NCBI GenBank assembly: GCA_019009955.1
Contig: CM032228.1
Coordinates: 66,208,501 to 66,272,500 of the forward strand
From: Riptortus pedestris
Lineage: Eukaryota > Arthropoda > Insecta > Hemiptera > Alydidae
Length of the DNA: 64,000 nucleotides
Reading direction: 5' to 3'
Position numbers and translations under genes: made by a program. Shown in pieces: positions 22,331-33,512 of this stretch (its first letter is position 1; every line of letters begins with the position of its first letter). The notes below the pieces were generated by a model, which saw only the letters and a list, made by a program, of their open reading frames with translations, had not been told where the DNA came from and ran no database searches.

Positions 22331-25145
22331 GGTGCGACGTTGGCCCCGTCACATATTCGTTTTTCTGTAATACACACGGTAGAACACGGCAGCCCCAGGC
22401 ACATTCAATTGGTCACGACCGTTGCACAATGGTTCCAAATCGACTTCTTCGGGACAGGAATCTACTTGGACGTTTTCTTCTCTCCAAGTACACGATATTC
22501 TTCACTTCCAAGAACACTACCGTGAAAAAAAAAATAATCTACCATTGGCCAGGCAAACGTGCTTGAAGAATAAAACAAATGTCATTATATTTAAAACTAA
22601 ATATTCTTCAGATTGATAATGCGTCGAAAATTTTTTTTATATTTCTCAAAAAGAATATCATTAAATAATGTAGCAATTTTTATTAAATTTTTTTTTCAAA
22701 TTTATTTTAAAAGAAGTGTGGGTCCTTTTCATAAAATATAATGATATTTTTAGTAATTATTGTTTGTTAGCTTTTTATTGAAAATCCACGACCATCAAAG
22801 ATAATCAAAACCGTTTTTGCCAAAAAACTTAACCAAGGACCTCTTTCGTTGATAATTTTACCAAACATTTACTGAGCAACCAAAAATTGTCACTGATAGC
22901 GCGTACCACGTTGCGGTCATTTCTACAGTGAACGGTTTTCTGGAAAAAAAAAATAATCTCAAAAATTAAAGTTTAATTCCTTTTACAGCATACTTGGAAA
23001 ACATGTATTTATTGATATGCTTGTTTCGAGTATTTAGATTGTTCTACTGAGGGGTTGTGTTGTATTCATTTTTCATTTATATTCCTTTTTTTTAATTTTC
23101 ATTCTTTTTATGGACTATCCACCACCCTCCCATTAATGATTCCCCTATTTGCCAAGATCTATAAATAAAAAAAATATTGAACAATGTCTATTGTTTCACA
23201 AAAAAAAACTTAACTCAACAAAATAAAAAAACAACTTTTTTCTGTACGTATTTATCCTTAACACTCCTTTAAGATTGGTACCCCCCTCCTTTGGTGCCAA
23301 AAGTATTAATCGTATCAATAGTTTAAAAGTGTGACCGTTGATCAACGTTATGTTTCATTTTATTTTGCTCATTGAATGAATTTAGGTGTAAAACAAGAAC
23401 AAACACACGTAAAAAAAGACTTCAACACTGAAAATTGTTGATACCTTTCAATTTCATAAAATTAATAAGTTTTATTCGTTATTGTGTACTGTAATAATAG
23501 CAATTTTCTTTTTTTTTAACTTTTTTAAAAAAAAATTGTTATGATTACCTTGATAGGATTTAACTCACTAGTTCATTAGTAAAAAAAAAAATGATGGGGA
23601 AAATTTCCTTGAAATTCTTACGTCAAAATCAGAAACGTATAACTTCAATAATTAAGTAAAACTGCCAAAAAAAAATATTCAGATTCAATAATAAATATCT
23701 TCGTTATTAAATTTAACAAGATACATTTTAAATAAAGATCATAGGTAGGTTACAAAGAAATTAAACTTGAAAGGTCGAAAATGGAAATATTTGCTGAGAT
23801 AAAATGCTTCTCAAATATGTCATACATTATAATGTTATTACTAAGCAATTGGTATACTGAGTTGGTCTACTATAGCGATAATTGATACAACAGCTGTGTC
23901 GTGAAGTGCATCTGCCTTCAATAAATGGTCACTTAAGATTATACTAATTTTCACCTATTTCACATTGAAAGTCGCGTATACTAATCAGTTTAACAGTAAC
24001 ATCCATGTATCTACAATGGAATATATGTGACACTTAATTGAAATGCTTCATTTCGGGAAAGAAAATGCAAATGGAAAGAAGAATATGACGAAAACGAAGA
24101 AGGAAATTGTTGACGGAATTACGGATTATCTCAATAAAAATAGCTAACAAATATTGCACTTTAAAAACTTACATGTGTTTACTTACTCAACAGACGCACT
24201 GAATCTGGCTGTTATTCGACACAGCTTTATCAGTTTATGGACATTTCTCGCTTATATAAATACTAAATAATTAATAACATATTGTCTTCTTGTTAATGTA
24301 TCTTTGTAAACCTAACGGTACTTTATATACACTCGCAATGTACTAAATAAATTTATATAAAGTACAGGAACGTGGTCTAGGAGCAGTCAGACGTATATAC
24401 TCGCTAGACTTCCACTAATCCACAAGCGCCGCGAAGCTAGCGCGCCCTAGAAATGAACTCGTGAATTCATTTTCTCCTTTAGCGGGATTCGAACCTACAC
24501 CTGTTTTACCTTCAGTGTCTTAGGGAAAGGGCTATCGCAAGCCTACGGTGGACTAATATGCCACCATATCAATTAAAATGGATTATTGCCTGCAGTACAT
24601 ACAGGACATATTTCTACTTGTGGTTGGATGGGTGCTTTATGGACACAAAAATGATAGGGGCAGAACTCAGATACAACAGAATTGGGAAAGGCTGACGAAT
24701 AAAAATGCTGGGTTACTGTTCTGGGGCGACAAAACTGTAATCGTCGTAGTACAGTTTTAAGAGGCACTATAGAACATTAACCTTATTGAGAGCGGGATTG
24801 CACATATTTCCTTAAAAAAAAAACAAGCATTGTACATTCTTATTTTTTTTTTAATAGAAAATGGAATTCATTGAGTTACAAAGTTATGCCTTAATAACGG
24901 CTACATACTTTTAATCTTATATTCCTTAAAAATACATACTTACTTCTTGAATTACTAAGGCAAATGTAACAACAAACTCATCATGAGCAGAATCTCACCT
25001 GAAAATATAAATACATATATTAAATATTGAATAATATATTTAGTGCTGGCAGGATTAAAATTAAAGTAAATTGCATATTTATCTATTAAATGGTTTGATC
25101 TCATTGTATGTCATTTCTCCAAGTGAAAGATCTTAGTTTACTTTT
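22331..25145. other. AT-rich intergenic DNA with a tRNA-like scrap
   Basis: No gene. Positions 24480-24560 on the minus strand contain a B-box-like GGTTCGAATCCCGC next to a non-tRNA sequence, probably the head of another degenerate tRNA-derived repeat. A 12-bp perfect inverted repeat (GTACTTTATATA) spans about 24320-24367. Confidence 0.4.
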
Positions 25146-25149
25146 CTGG

Positions 25150-25335
25150 AAATCAAATAAAAAATACGCATCTACAATGTGACAGAAGATAAGAACACTA
25201 CTGAAGACATCCAGAATTGGCAGATGATCCGAAATCTTTGAATTTGAGCAATTCTGACGGTTTTTTCTTCATTTTTTTTCAGAACCAAATAAATGGTTTA
25301 ATGGGACCGTTGGGATTTCTCCTGTAGGAACTGTA
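25150..25335. repeat. Inverted repeat, left arm
   Basis: Contains CAAATAAAAAATACGCATC, GACAGAAGATAAGAACACT and TTTAATGGGACCG. The same sequence recurs in inverse orientation at 26335-26515 with high similarity. About 1 kb separates the arms. Confidence 0.8.
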
Positions 25336-25338
25336 GGA

Positions 25339-25339
25339 A

Positions 25340-25392
<53 letters not shown>
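25339..25392. repeat. (TA)n microsatellite
   Basis: TA run of about 50 bp at the end of the left inverted-repeat arm. Confidence 0.9.
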
Positions 25393-25395
<3 letters not shown>

Positions 25396-25967
25396 TTTTC
25401 TTTTCAGTTAGCATTATAGACATTTTAGATCGAGCGAGACTAAGGGATTCCATGAAGACGCAAAATAGTCTTATTTCACTGCTGGATCGTCAAGGACGAG
25501 CCTCACCTTCGAAAACCTAGCCCATTATTCACCTGATTTTCTTTAAGAGAAATGAACGTAATAACTGTTAAAAGTCAAGTTGCGATTTTGGAAGACTATG
25601 TCAAACGTTCACATATCCTATGCAAAACACGACGAAAATAAGGTTCACCAGTTTAGGCATTTGACGGATGGAATAACATCTGGAAAGAGGAGAGGGTTCA
25701 CACAACGGGATACAATTTAGAATCGTAAAAATCGAATTATATGAATCGAGAAATGCTATATAGGCAACCTCGTTAGTATTGGAATTTTCAGAGTTATTAG
25801 TATCTTTAAGACTTCATTCAGTGAGCCCTTCACAGTCCAAAAATATTCAATTTCACTTGATATAGCTAAACATAACATCATTATGTCCAACTTGGATTCA
25901 AGCTTCTAAGTCCACGTTATAACAGGTTCATATTAAGAGAAATAGGAGGTAAGGTAGCGTCATCTTG

Positions 25968-26208
25968 ATAGATATTTATTATTATTTATTAACGTCCACG
26001 TTTTCAATTCAGGGTAATTTGAACAGGTTATCTACAGGTTACCATCCTTTTCTAGCCAGGGTGAGACTTAGGATGTTATTTAATGAATTTTGTCACAAAA
26101 TAATTTCCTTTGCCCAGGCGGGAATCGAACTCGCCACTCTAGGTTTACCATGTGAGATTAAGGTCAACGCTTTAACTCACATGGCTAACCTGAGCACCAT
26201 AGACATTT
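25968..26208 (-). mobile_element. tRNA-derived SINE, near full length
   Basis: In element orientation the head is GGTGCTCAGGTTAGCC, with a B-box-like GAGTTCGATTCCCGCC about 65 bp further in. A conserved body (GTCTCACCCTGGCTAG, GTTATCTAC) follows, ending in an AAT-rich tail. Imperfect 10-bp direct repeats flank it (ATAGATATTT at 25968-25977 and ATAGACATTT at 26199-26208), consistent with target-site duplication. No coding capacity; mobilisation would depend on a partner LINE. Confidence 0.85.
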
Positions 26209-26334
26209 TTTGGCACCAATCATGATTTTAAGTGAAACGAGGAAACACATTTGACCGTGGAACACAGCCGGGCAAAACAGGCAAATGTGGAATATATCAA
26301 ATTGAAGACAACATTCTCTATTCGTCCTAGAACT

Positions 26335-26515
26335 AAGACACTGCAGGTCAAATCCCACCGGTCCCATTAAATCATTTATGTTAAAAAAGAAATAACTGCC
26401 TGAATCGCTCAAATTCAAAGATTTCGGATCATCTGGCAATCCTGGATGTTCTCAGTAGTGTTCTTATCTTCTGTCACATTGTCGATGTGTATTTTTTATT
26501 TGATTTGCAGAAAAG
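26335..26515. repeat. Inverted repeat, right arm
   Basis: Reverse-complement partner of 25150-25335, sharing GGTCCCATTAAA, TTCGGATCATCTGGCA and AGTGTTCTTATCTTCTGTC. Confidence 0.8.
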
Positions 26516-27603
26516 CAGTGACTTTAAGGAATATTATCCCACGAAGTGTTTTATAAATAACTTTGAAGTGAAACGTAAATTTTTTTTTGGTATATTAAAT
26601 AAAGGATTATTACCGCCAGTATAAATCATAGTTTTGTCATACCTGTCGGTGAAGAAAAAAGTCAAAAGCCCTACAACGTTTGGCGGGCTTCAAAATGGTG
26701 TCATCGCGTAAACAGTGGTTGCTTGCTGTACTCGATCATCAGCCAGTGACGATGATCTTCACCAATAGATACAGTATTTATTTTTTTAAACTTTAGCAAT
26801 ATTGGATTAAGTAAAAATCGTTATTTTTATTTTTAAGAGGAAACCGCAAACACAAAGACTCCCTAAACAAATATAAGAATCCGGTATTACCAGATAAAGA
26901 TAGGGACTTATCCGCCGTTATGGGCTAATATTCGGGTGTTTGGTATAAAATATTGGTATTATAGAAGAAGGTGGAGATTGTAACAGCAGGTGCGCTCTAC
27001 GATCAGGGTTCTCCTGTATGGTGGAATATAAAAGAGAAACCCAGTGCAATATCGTGACCCACATAACAATATCTTTATTTTATAATCAATATAAGAAAAT
27101 CATAAACAAACCTCTGTAGTTGTGTATCTGTTTAAATGAAGCGTCAAGTATATTTATATGTCTCACATTTTTACTATCAGCTCCTGAATTCTTATGGAGA
27201 TACACGATGCCTGAGATTTATTAGTGTACTAGAACTGTGGACTTTTTTTTTAGCCATAATTGACAAATAATAAAAATATCAAAAGTGCAAATCTGTCATT
27301 AAAGAATCGTTATATGTTGATACTATGTGTGATGTGTAATACAGTTTGCAAGCATGTACAATAAATTAGAAGAAGGTAAAACTTAATTCAGTAATAAAAG
27401 TTCGGGTGTCCAGAAACATTGGGTTACTGAAGACACAGCTAAATCATAGACGTGGATGATATTTACTTATAAAAAATAATTGCAACAGTTTTTTTATTAG
27501 TAATTATAAATTCAGAAAATAATATGATAAAATAATGAGTCATCTAAAATAATATAAGATATACAAATAATAATCATAATAAAAAATATAAAATAAAAAA
27601 AAA
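26516..27603. other. Intergenic DNA, no gene recognised
   Basis: Mostly AT-rich. Positions 26640-26950 are of higher complexity but show no recognisable product. Confidence 0.35.
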
Positions 27604-28048
27604 GTCCGTCACGCAGGGGCTGCGTAAACTAAGCAGATTTCCCAAGTGAAGTTATACAATAGAGAAATCTCCATGCAAGAGCCGAACAGTTGCGGCAAAG
27701 GGCCAAACTAGCTTTTGGCGGGAAACAGTCATCCGTTATCGGCCCCAATTTAATAAAAATGCAAATATCTCGGTTAATGTTCAACATAGAGAATAAATGT
27801 ATAGAACAATATTTATAGTAAATTTAATTTGCAATAAGATTAGTTCTATAAAATTTTTTGATCCGACGTATGGTAACGGATATATTTCGAATTTTCGAAA
27901 TTCCCCCTTTTAACCCCCCTCCCACTGGTCCGATTTCAGTCATTAACGAACTTGATCTGTCTTTTTGCATAAAACGTTTAAATATCGAGTTTGGTAACGA
28001 CCAAACCAAAATCGCGACCGCTAGAGCGTTAACAGACAAATATATATA
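27604..28048 (-). mobile_element. T-site family copy E (3' half, ends in its TA core)
   Basis: The plus strand shows GTCCGTCACGCAGGGGCTGC, AAGCAGATTTCCC, GAGAAATCT, AATATCTCGGTTAA, a C-rich tract and CGCTAGAGCGTTAACAGAC. It then reaches a TA core at 28040, where a Helitron-like element begins. The 5' half is absent on this side. Confidence 0.85.
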
Positions 28049-28590
28049 TACTAGCTCAGATACCCGGCTTCGCCCGGGAATTGATTTGAGGGTGAATGGT
28101 GATGGTATTTATTTTTGGCAAGGCTTTACTTTGCACAATATTTTGACATTTACCCGTCCCAGTGTTTAGGGTTAATACCCGTCATTTCTGTGGATTTGTT
28201 AATAATAAAATTAGTTTTTTTTATGTAAGGCTTCACTGTCCTCCATATTGTCATATTTTCCGTTTCCTGTGCATTATGCATAGATTTGAATTATTAAGGG
28301 CAAAATATTAATATACATTTGAATTAATTTTTTCAGGTGAGGGACCTGGTAGTCCATATTGAAAAGAATTGTTGAGCAAATTTCTCTAAATAACAAAATA
28401 AACAACTTTTGTTATGTTCATATTTGCCGAAAAAACCAATAGGAAACGAAATATCGCTATGTTTAATTTCTGGCTTCCCTTATAACCCCACTCCTGCCCG
28501 TCCCTAGAAATGTTGGTATGGCTTGTTATATTGAAAGCGTTAGTGCTAATATATATACCGAGTTTTATTTATTTCGGTTGGGTCTTTCGT
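28049..28590 (-). mobile_element. Helitron-like nonautonomous element, copy 1 (5'-truncated)
   Basis: Read on the minus strand, the right terminus is CCCGGGCGAAGCCGGG (5-bp stem hairpin), an 8-nt spacer TATCTGAG, then CTAG followed by T of a TA run. This is the hairpin plus CTRR end that defines canonical Helitrons. The body (plus-strand landmarks TGGCAAGGCTTTACTTTGCA, CCCGTCCC, CCGTTTCCTGTGCATTATGC) matches copy 3 at 58.4 kb. It contains one copy of the 298-bp internal unit and stops abruptly at 28590 against another T-site copy. Confidence 0.65.
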
Positions 28591-29103
28591 CCCTTAAGGG
28601 AAATCAGCTACTGAGGTTGTACTCATGACGGAATTTTCGAAATTTTTCTTCAAATGTCCATCGATCCTACCTAGTAGATGACGAAAATGAGGTCCGTTCT
28701 TTTTATGTAAAAAGAAAGATCAAGTTCATTAAGGGCTGAAATCGGACTAGTGGGAGGGAGAGTTTAGGGGGGGGGGAGAATTTTTGAAAATTCAAAATAT
28801 CTCCGTTACTATATAGCGAATTGAAAAATTGTATAGAACCAATCTTATTGAAAATTAAATTTACTGTAAATATTGTTAAGTACACTTATTCTCTATCTTG
28901 AATATTAACCGAGATATTTGCATTTTTATTAAGTGTGTGCCGATAACGGACGAGATGAGATCGACTATCTCCGGTTCTAGTCGTGACTTTCCGCCGAAAT
29001 CTAGTTCGGTCGTTTTCGTAACTGTTCGGCTCTCGTGAATGCTTTTATTGTAAATCTTCAAGTTGGAAATCTGCTTAGTTTACGCAGCCCCTGCGTGATG
29101 GAC
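28591..29103 (+). mobile_element. T-site family copy F (short subfamily, no TA core)
   Basis: Begins within the 5' palindrome (CCCTTAAGGGAAATCAGC), lacks the TA core, and runs through GGCTGAAATCGGACTAG, a G-run at 28769, AACCGAGATATTTGC and TTTCCGCC. It ends with a 3' subterminal repeat, terminal hairpin (GCGTGATGGAC) and T. It is inverted relative to copy E on the other side of the Helitron-like segment. Confidence 0.85.
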
Positions 29104-29640
29104 TTCTAGTTTCTACGTTGGAAAGCAGTTTGAATTGGTGCAACATTTTCTTCAGGAACACAAGGGCGGCACAAGGACTCTTTCGTTTACATACCATCCT
29201 GTATGAACAAAATGTCTACAACTGTGTAGAGGATCAATTTGGTTGGCACCTAAGCCTGAAACGTCATTCAATCACTGAATTGCACTTTGCAAACTCGAGA
29301 ACACAAAATGTTTTCTGCTGAGGAAAAGCCGGAGAATGTACAATGTCGGTTAACAAACAAATCAGAAGACGACAGACATCCAGTGGCTATAATATAAACT
29401 GGATACGTATTTCTTTCTTCAACAGCCAAGCCGAGCCACTGCGATCGATAGTTTGGATAAAATAATAATTGGTAATACACATATTCTTCTTGAAACACCC
29501 TTATATTATCAAAATAACAACGAAAACTAAAAATAATTGTCGACCATAAATGTGGTTATTTATTATTGCAAGTGAGTCTATTATAATAAACTCAGCGAAG
29601 AGAGGCAAACAGCTGTTGGCCAAATAAATTTAATAGTTAC
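29104..29640. other. Unique segment, nothing secure
   Basis: Slightly more complex than its surroundings. Frames of 67 and 76 codons on opposite strands match no family I can defend. Confidence 0.3.
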
Positions 29641-29881
29641 ACTGATATTTTTTATTTATTAACGTCCACTTTTTGCAACTCAGGCTAATTGTGACGGGTT
29701 ATCTACAGGTTACCACCCTTTTCTAGCCAGGGTCGGATTTTACGATGTTATTTAATGAATTTCGTCACTAAATAATTGCCTTTGCCCAGGCGAGAATCGA
29801 ACTCGCCACTGTAGGTTTGCAATGTGAGATAAAGGTCAACGCTTTAACTCGCATGGCTAACCTGAGCCCCACTGATATTTT
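29641..29881 (-). mobile_element. tRNA-derived SINE, full length with perfect TSD
   Basis: This is the cleanest copy. It is a 219-bp element flanked by a perfect 11-bp direct repeat, ACTGATATTTT (29641-29651 and 29871-29881). In element orientation: head GGGGCTCAGGTTAGCC, B-box-like GAGTTCGATTCTCGCC, a body with GGGTGGTAACCTGTAGATAA, and a tail of AATAAATAA type. It defines the ends of the family seen, truncated, at 0.5, 12.3, 38.4 and 39.6 kb. Confidence 0.9.
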
Positions 29882-30322
29882 AACTGTAATTATATTTCCT
29901 ATTACACTAACACACAAATTTTATATTTCCCCAATAGTTCAGGTTACAACAACCATTTCAGGTTTCCAAGTTAGTATGTTTGTTGTTATTTTATGAAATA
30001 GAATAAAAATTAATGTTACTCAGGATGTGTGTTCCTGGGTGACTAACATAGACCACATATATTTTTATTTTACAATATGAAGTGGAAGTTGGACTATAAA
30101 TTAAATAGTCCATTCGCTACGGTTTCATTAACTAGGCAGATTTTCTACCTGCTACATTGATATACCAATGGTCTCATCTCACCATCTCTACTCTATTTCA
30201 CATGCATAAACATGACTAGGCATTGAAATTTAAGGATGAGATCTTTAGTGACTCAAAAAAAAAAAAAAAATTAAATACCTAGCTATATCTGACATAGAGA
30301 CAACAGTCTAACAGCTTTTTTA
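29882..30322. other. AT-rich spacer
   Basis: No feature recognised apart from a 16-A run near 30257. Confidence 0.35.
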
Positions 30323-30858
30323 TTTTAGCAGATTTACCTTAAGGGAAATCAGCTATTGAGGTTGTACTCATGACGCGATTTTCAAAAATGTTCTTCGAAT
30401 GTCCATAGATCCTACCCAGGAGATGCTCAAGCGGTCGCAATTTTTGCTTGATCGTAACCAAACTCGATATTTAAACGTTTTATGTAAAATAAAGGTCAAG
30501 TTCTTTAATGTCTGAAATCGGACCAATTAGAGGGGGAGAGTTTAGAAGGGGGATTTTTGAAATATCTCCGTTACTATACGACGGATCGAAAAATTGTATA
30601 GAACCAATCTCATTGAAAATTAAATTTACTGTAAATATTGTTAAGTACATTTATTCTCTATCTTGAATATTAATCGAGATATTTGCATTTTATTGAGCGT
30701 AACGGACATGTTGAGATCGGCTAACTTGGGTTATAGCCGTGAGTTTCCAACTAGCTAGTTCGGCCGTTTCAGTAACTGTTCGGCTCTCGTGAAATTTCTC
30801 TATTCTAAAACTTCACTTGGGAAATCTGCTTAGTCTACGCAGCTCCTGCGTCACGGAC
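30323..30858 (+). mobile_element. T-site family copy G
   Basis: Complete ends: TTTTAGCAGATTTACC..AAGGGAAATCAGC at the left; AACTTCACTTGGGAAATCTGC, hairpin CTACGCAGCTCCTGCG and CACGGAC at the right, followed by eight Ts. The (TA)n core and about 60 bp around it are deleted. A 0.5-kb block shared with the region after copy J starts directly at its 3' end. Confidence 0.85.
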
Positions 30859-31377
30859 TTTTTTTTCAGAAATGCAAAAGCTGCATCATCTATCTAAGCG
30901 CCACATTTTTTGATGAGACATTGTGTTTGTATCTACTTTTTCAATAGTTGTATTAAGAGCAATAAATTCAATTTGTAAGGTTGCTTAAAGCACAAATTAG
31001 TATATATTGATTTTTGGGCTATTGTTGTGATAACCTGCGTGTCATCGGTTAAATTTCATATTTTTCTATCCTTATTCGTTTTAAATAAATTATACTCATT
31101 TGTGTAATTATACCATTTGAGATAAATATCGTTCAAAGAAAACAGTTAGTTATATTTCGCGTGTCAACACCATTTTCTCGTGACAGATATACTTTGAGCA
31201 ACATGATAGCTCTTATTTTTCATGACAAGCAAAACTAGGCTTTATGAGCAGAAAGGAGTATTTAGTCATTTATAAGGAATTACGTAACATGAATTATTAA
31301 ATTTGAAAAGAAATGTAATCTTTATTAGCCTAAGTTCGATTAAATTTTTTTATCATAAATTTAGTACGTTCATCAAA
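30859..31377 (+). repeat. Near-identical ~0.5-kb block (copy 1)
   Basis: From TTCAGAAATGCAAAAGC to ACGTTCATCA it matches 37839-38360 with only about nine substitutions and four small indels by eye (roughly 98% identity). It has no recognisable coding content or terminal repeats. Both copies begin at the poly-T following a T-site element. Confidence 0.85.
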
Positions 31378-31544
31378 TTTACTTACAATCAACAGTCCCA
31401 ATCCAAGGAATACGATTTCTTAGCATATTAAACAAACATATTAGCTCTGAGTTATTATTAGCTCTTCTGCTTGGGGCTCCACATATTTTTCCAGCAATAG
31501 CAGATAAATATCCATTTTTGAGGTGCTGGATGGTGAAGGAATTA

Positions 31545-31640
31545 TTATCTCAGGTAAGAAAATAAAGGCCTCGTTCCTTCACAATAGTTTAATCTATGCG
31601 ACAGACCGCTTTCAGAGCATACGCTCCATCATCGATGCCC
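31545..31640 (-). other. Second hammerhead-like motif
   Basis: On the minus strand GATGATGG, a short helix (AGC...GCT), TGAAAGCG and a small GCG...CGC hairpin parallel the core at 14.86 kb. The invariant CTGATGA reads TCGATGA here, so this copy is probably inactive. A 9-bp inverted repeat (GTGAAGGAA/TTCCTTCAC) lies beside it. Confidence 0.35.
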
Positions 31641-31650
31641 TGGTGGCAAA

Positions 31651-31948
31651 CATTTACCATTAAACGTCTTGTAAGACGTCATTAAATTAAAAAACAATAA
31701 ATGTATGTACATATTGAAGGTCAGGAGTTAGACCATAAAACTTAAGAATACAAATTAGTGACACAGTGACTATATATGAAGAGTAAGCTTTTAATTTTAA
31801 TCTGTAAAAATATTTTTCTTCATATATATTTACTGGACAACTAATTTGTAATATTAATTTTTATGTTCTAACTCTTGACCTTCAATATGTAAATATATTT
31901 ATTATTTTTTAATTTAATGTCGTCTTATACGACGGTTAATGGTAAATG
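31651..31948. repeat. 298-bp foldback element
   Basis: Two arms of about 125-130 bp, about 85% complementary, form an almost complete palindrome. The left arm begins CATTTACCATTAAACGTC and the right arm ends GACGGTTAATGGTAAATG. Inner landmarks are TTGAAGGTCAGGAGTTAGA versus TCTAACTCTTGACCTTCAA. The central loop is about 45 bp. No clear target-site duplication. It is either a foldback/MITE-type element or an inverted duplication. Confidence 0.85.
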
Positions 31949-32059
31949 TATGTGTAGTGAATGATTCAAATCAATAAATAATTTTATAAATTATTTTTAC
32001 GGTGCCCGAGATAAAGCAATTTTGTTGATCTTTATCTTGTAAATCTAATCTAGGATATT

Positions 32060-32063
32060 TATT

Positions 32064-32134
<71 letters not shown>
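32060..32134. repeat. (CA)n-(TA)n compound microsatellite
   Basis: CA run then TA run, directly abutting the CTAG end of the Helitron-like copy 2. Confidence 0.9.
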
Positions 32135-32135
<1 letters not shown>

Positions 32136-33110
32136 TAGCAAAGGTACCCGCCTTCGCTCGGGATATCATTTGAGGCAGAAAGATTCTATTTTGTTTTTGG
32201 TAATGCTTCTCCTTGTACAACTACACTTCTCGTCTAAGCTCATTTTTCCCCGTAAGGGCCAGTTGGGTGACTTATGGAAAAAAAAAAAAATAGAACTGAA
32301 GAATAAATGAAAATAAATCTCTAATCATTCCCTCCCTACTGTTTGACACACCCTGAATAATTCATATCATATCATGGATAGCATTTATTATATTTAAATG
32401 TCATCTATAAAGTACTTATTTTGTATATACAATCTAGGGAATGTACCCGGCGATGCACGGGAAATCATCGTTGACTGACTAATGATAGTATTTTTATATT
32501 TGTTATAGAAAATCGTTGAAAAACCAATGGGGATCGGAATATCGCTATTTTTAATTTCAGGCCTCCCCATCAACCCCCACTCCTGCCCGTCCCTAGAAAT
32601 GTTGGTATGGCTTATTATAATGAAAACATTAGTGCTAATATACATACCTAGTTTTATTTAGTTCGTTTGAGTCTTTTGTGCCAAATAAAATTATTGCCCC
32701 CGCTATAATTTTTAGTGTATAAAGCCTTTATACTTCGGTATACGAAAAAAGTGTATATAACAAAAGTTACTCTAAATAACATAATAAACAACTTTTTTTA
32801 TGTTCATATTTGCCGAAAAAACCAATAGGAAACGAAATATTGCTATTTTTAATTTCAGGCCTCCCTTATAACCCCCACTCCTGTTCGTCTCAGAGAATAT
32901 TAATATAGCCTAAAGTCTAAGTTAGGGCTAGTAGTAATATACATACCAAGTTTCATAAAATTCGGTTTAGCCGTTTATGCGTGAAAAGGTAACAAACAAA
33001 CAAACACGAAAGAAACAAAATACAGTTATGGTGTCTATGACATGTGAAACGAAAAGTTATCGTGAAATTTCGCGGAAACAATCAATGTACAGACAGAGGT
33101 TACAATTATA
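32135..33110 (-). mobile_element. Helitron-like nonautonomous element, copy 2
   Basis: The minus-strand terminus CCCGAGCGAAGGCGGG, TACCTTTG, CTAG abuts (TA)n. The other end (plus strand CAATGTACAGACAGAGG) also abuts TA-rich DNA. It has two 298-bp-type internal units (CCTGCCCGTCCCTAG at 32583; CCTGTTCGTC at 32880). A second hairpin-plus-CTAG end lies inside, at 32438-32462. The plus strand also shows TTCGGTTTAGCCGTTTATGC and an AAACAAACAAAC tract, common in such insect elements. Confidence 0.65.
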
Positions 33111-33512
33111 TATATATACTTACGATTAGTAAATTATGCCTTTGCAACAAATAGTGTTATAGAACCTTCCTTGTTAAAGGTACGATATTGTTGACAAATT
33201 ACCACTTGGTTTAAGGCTGATTTGTTATATGGGTTTTTTTTTAGTCATCTGTGGAAATTTGTGGTTATACTGACTGTGGAATAATTTTAAATTTTAATTA
33301 GTACTCTTAGTTTCTAAAAAAAAATTATGGATTACTTTATGGATTAGAGACAAAAACTACAAATATAACCTGCATGTTTTAGTGTTGTTAATGCCCAGGA
33401 GGGCAAAACGTTTGCCAGGTGAAAATAATAAAATGGCTTTGTAAAATTTTAAAATGATTTTTTTGCCGTAAATAATTTATTACTATTATAGAAATAGTAA
33501 GCACTTGAAAAC
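33111..33512. other. AT-rich spacer
   Basis: No feature recognised. Confidence 0.35.

Noticed and set aside
24480..24560. Functional tRNA gene on the minus strand (GGTTCGAATCCCGC).
   Set aside because: The B-box is good but no cloverleaf forms: no acceptor or anticodon stem can be paired.
29290..29500. MFSAEEKPENVQ-like start resembling arthropod helix-turn-helix/mariner-type leader peptides.
   Set aside because: Similarity covers only about ten residues and then diverges with stops. Too weak to annotate.
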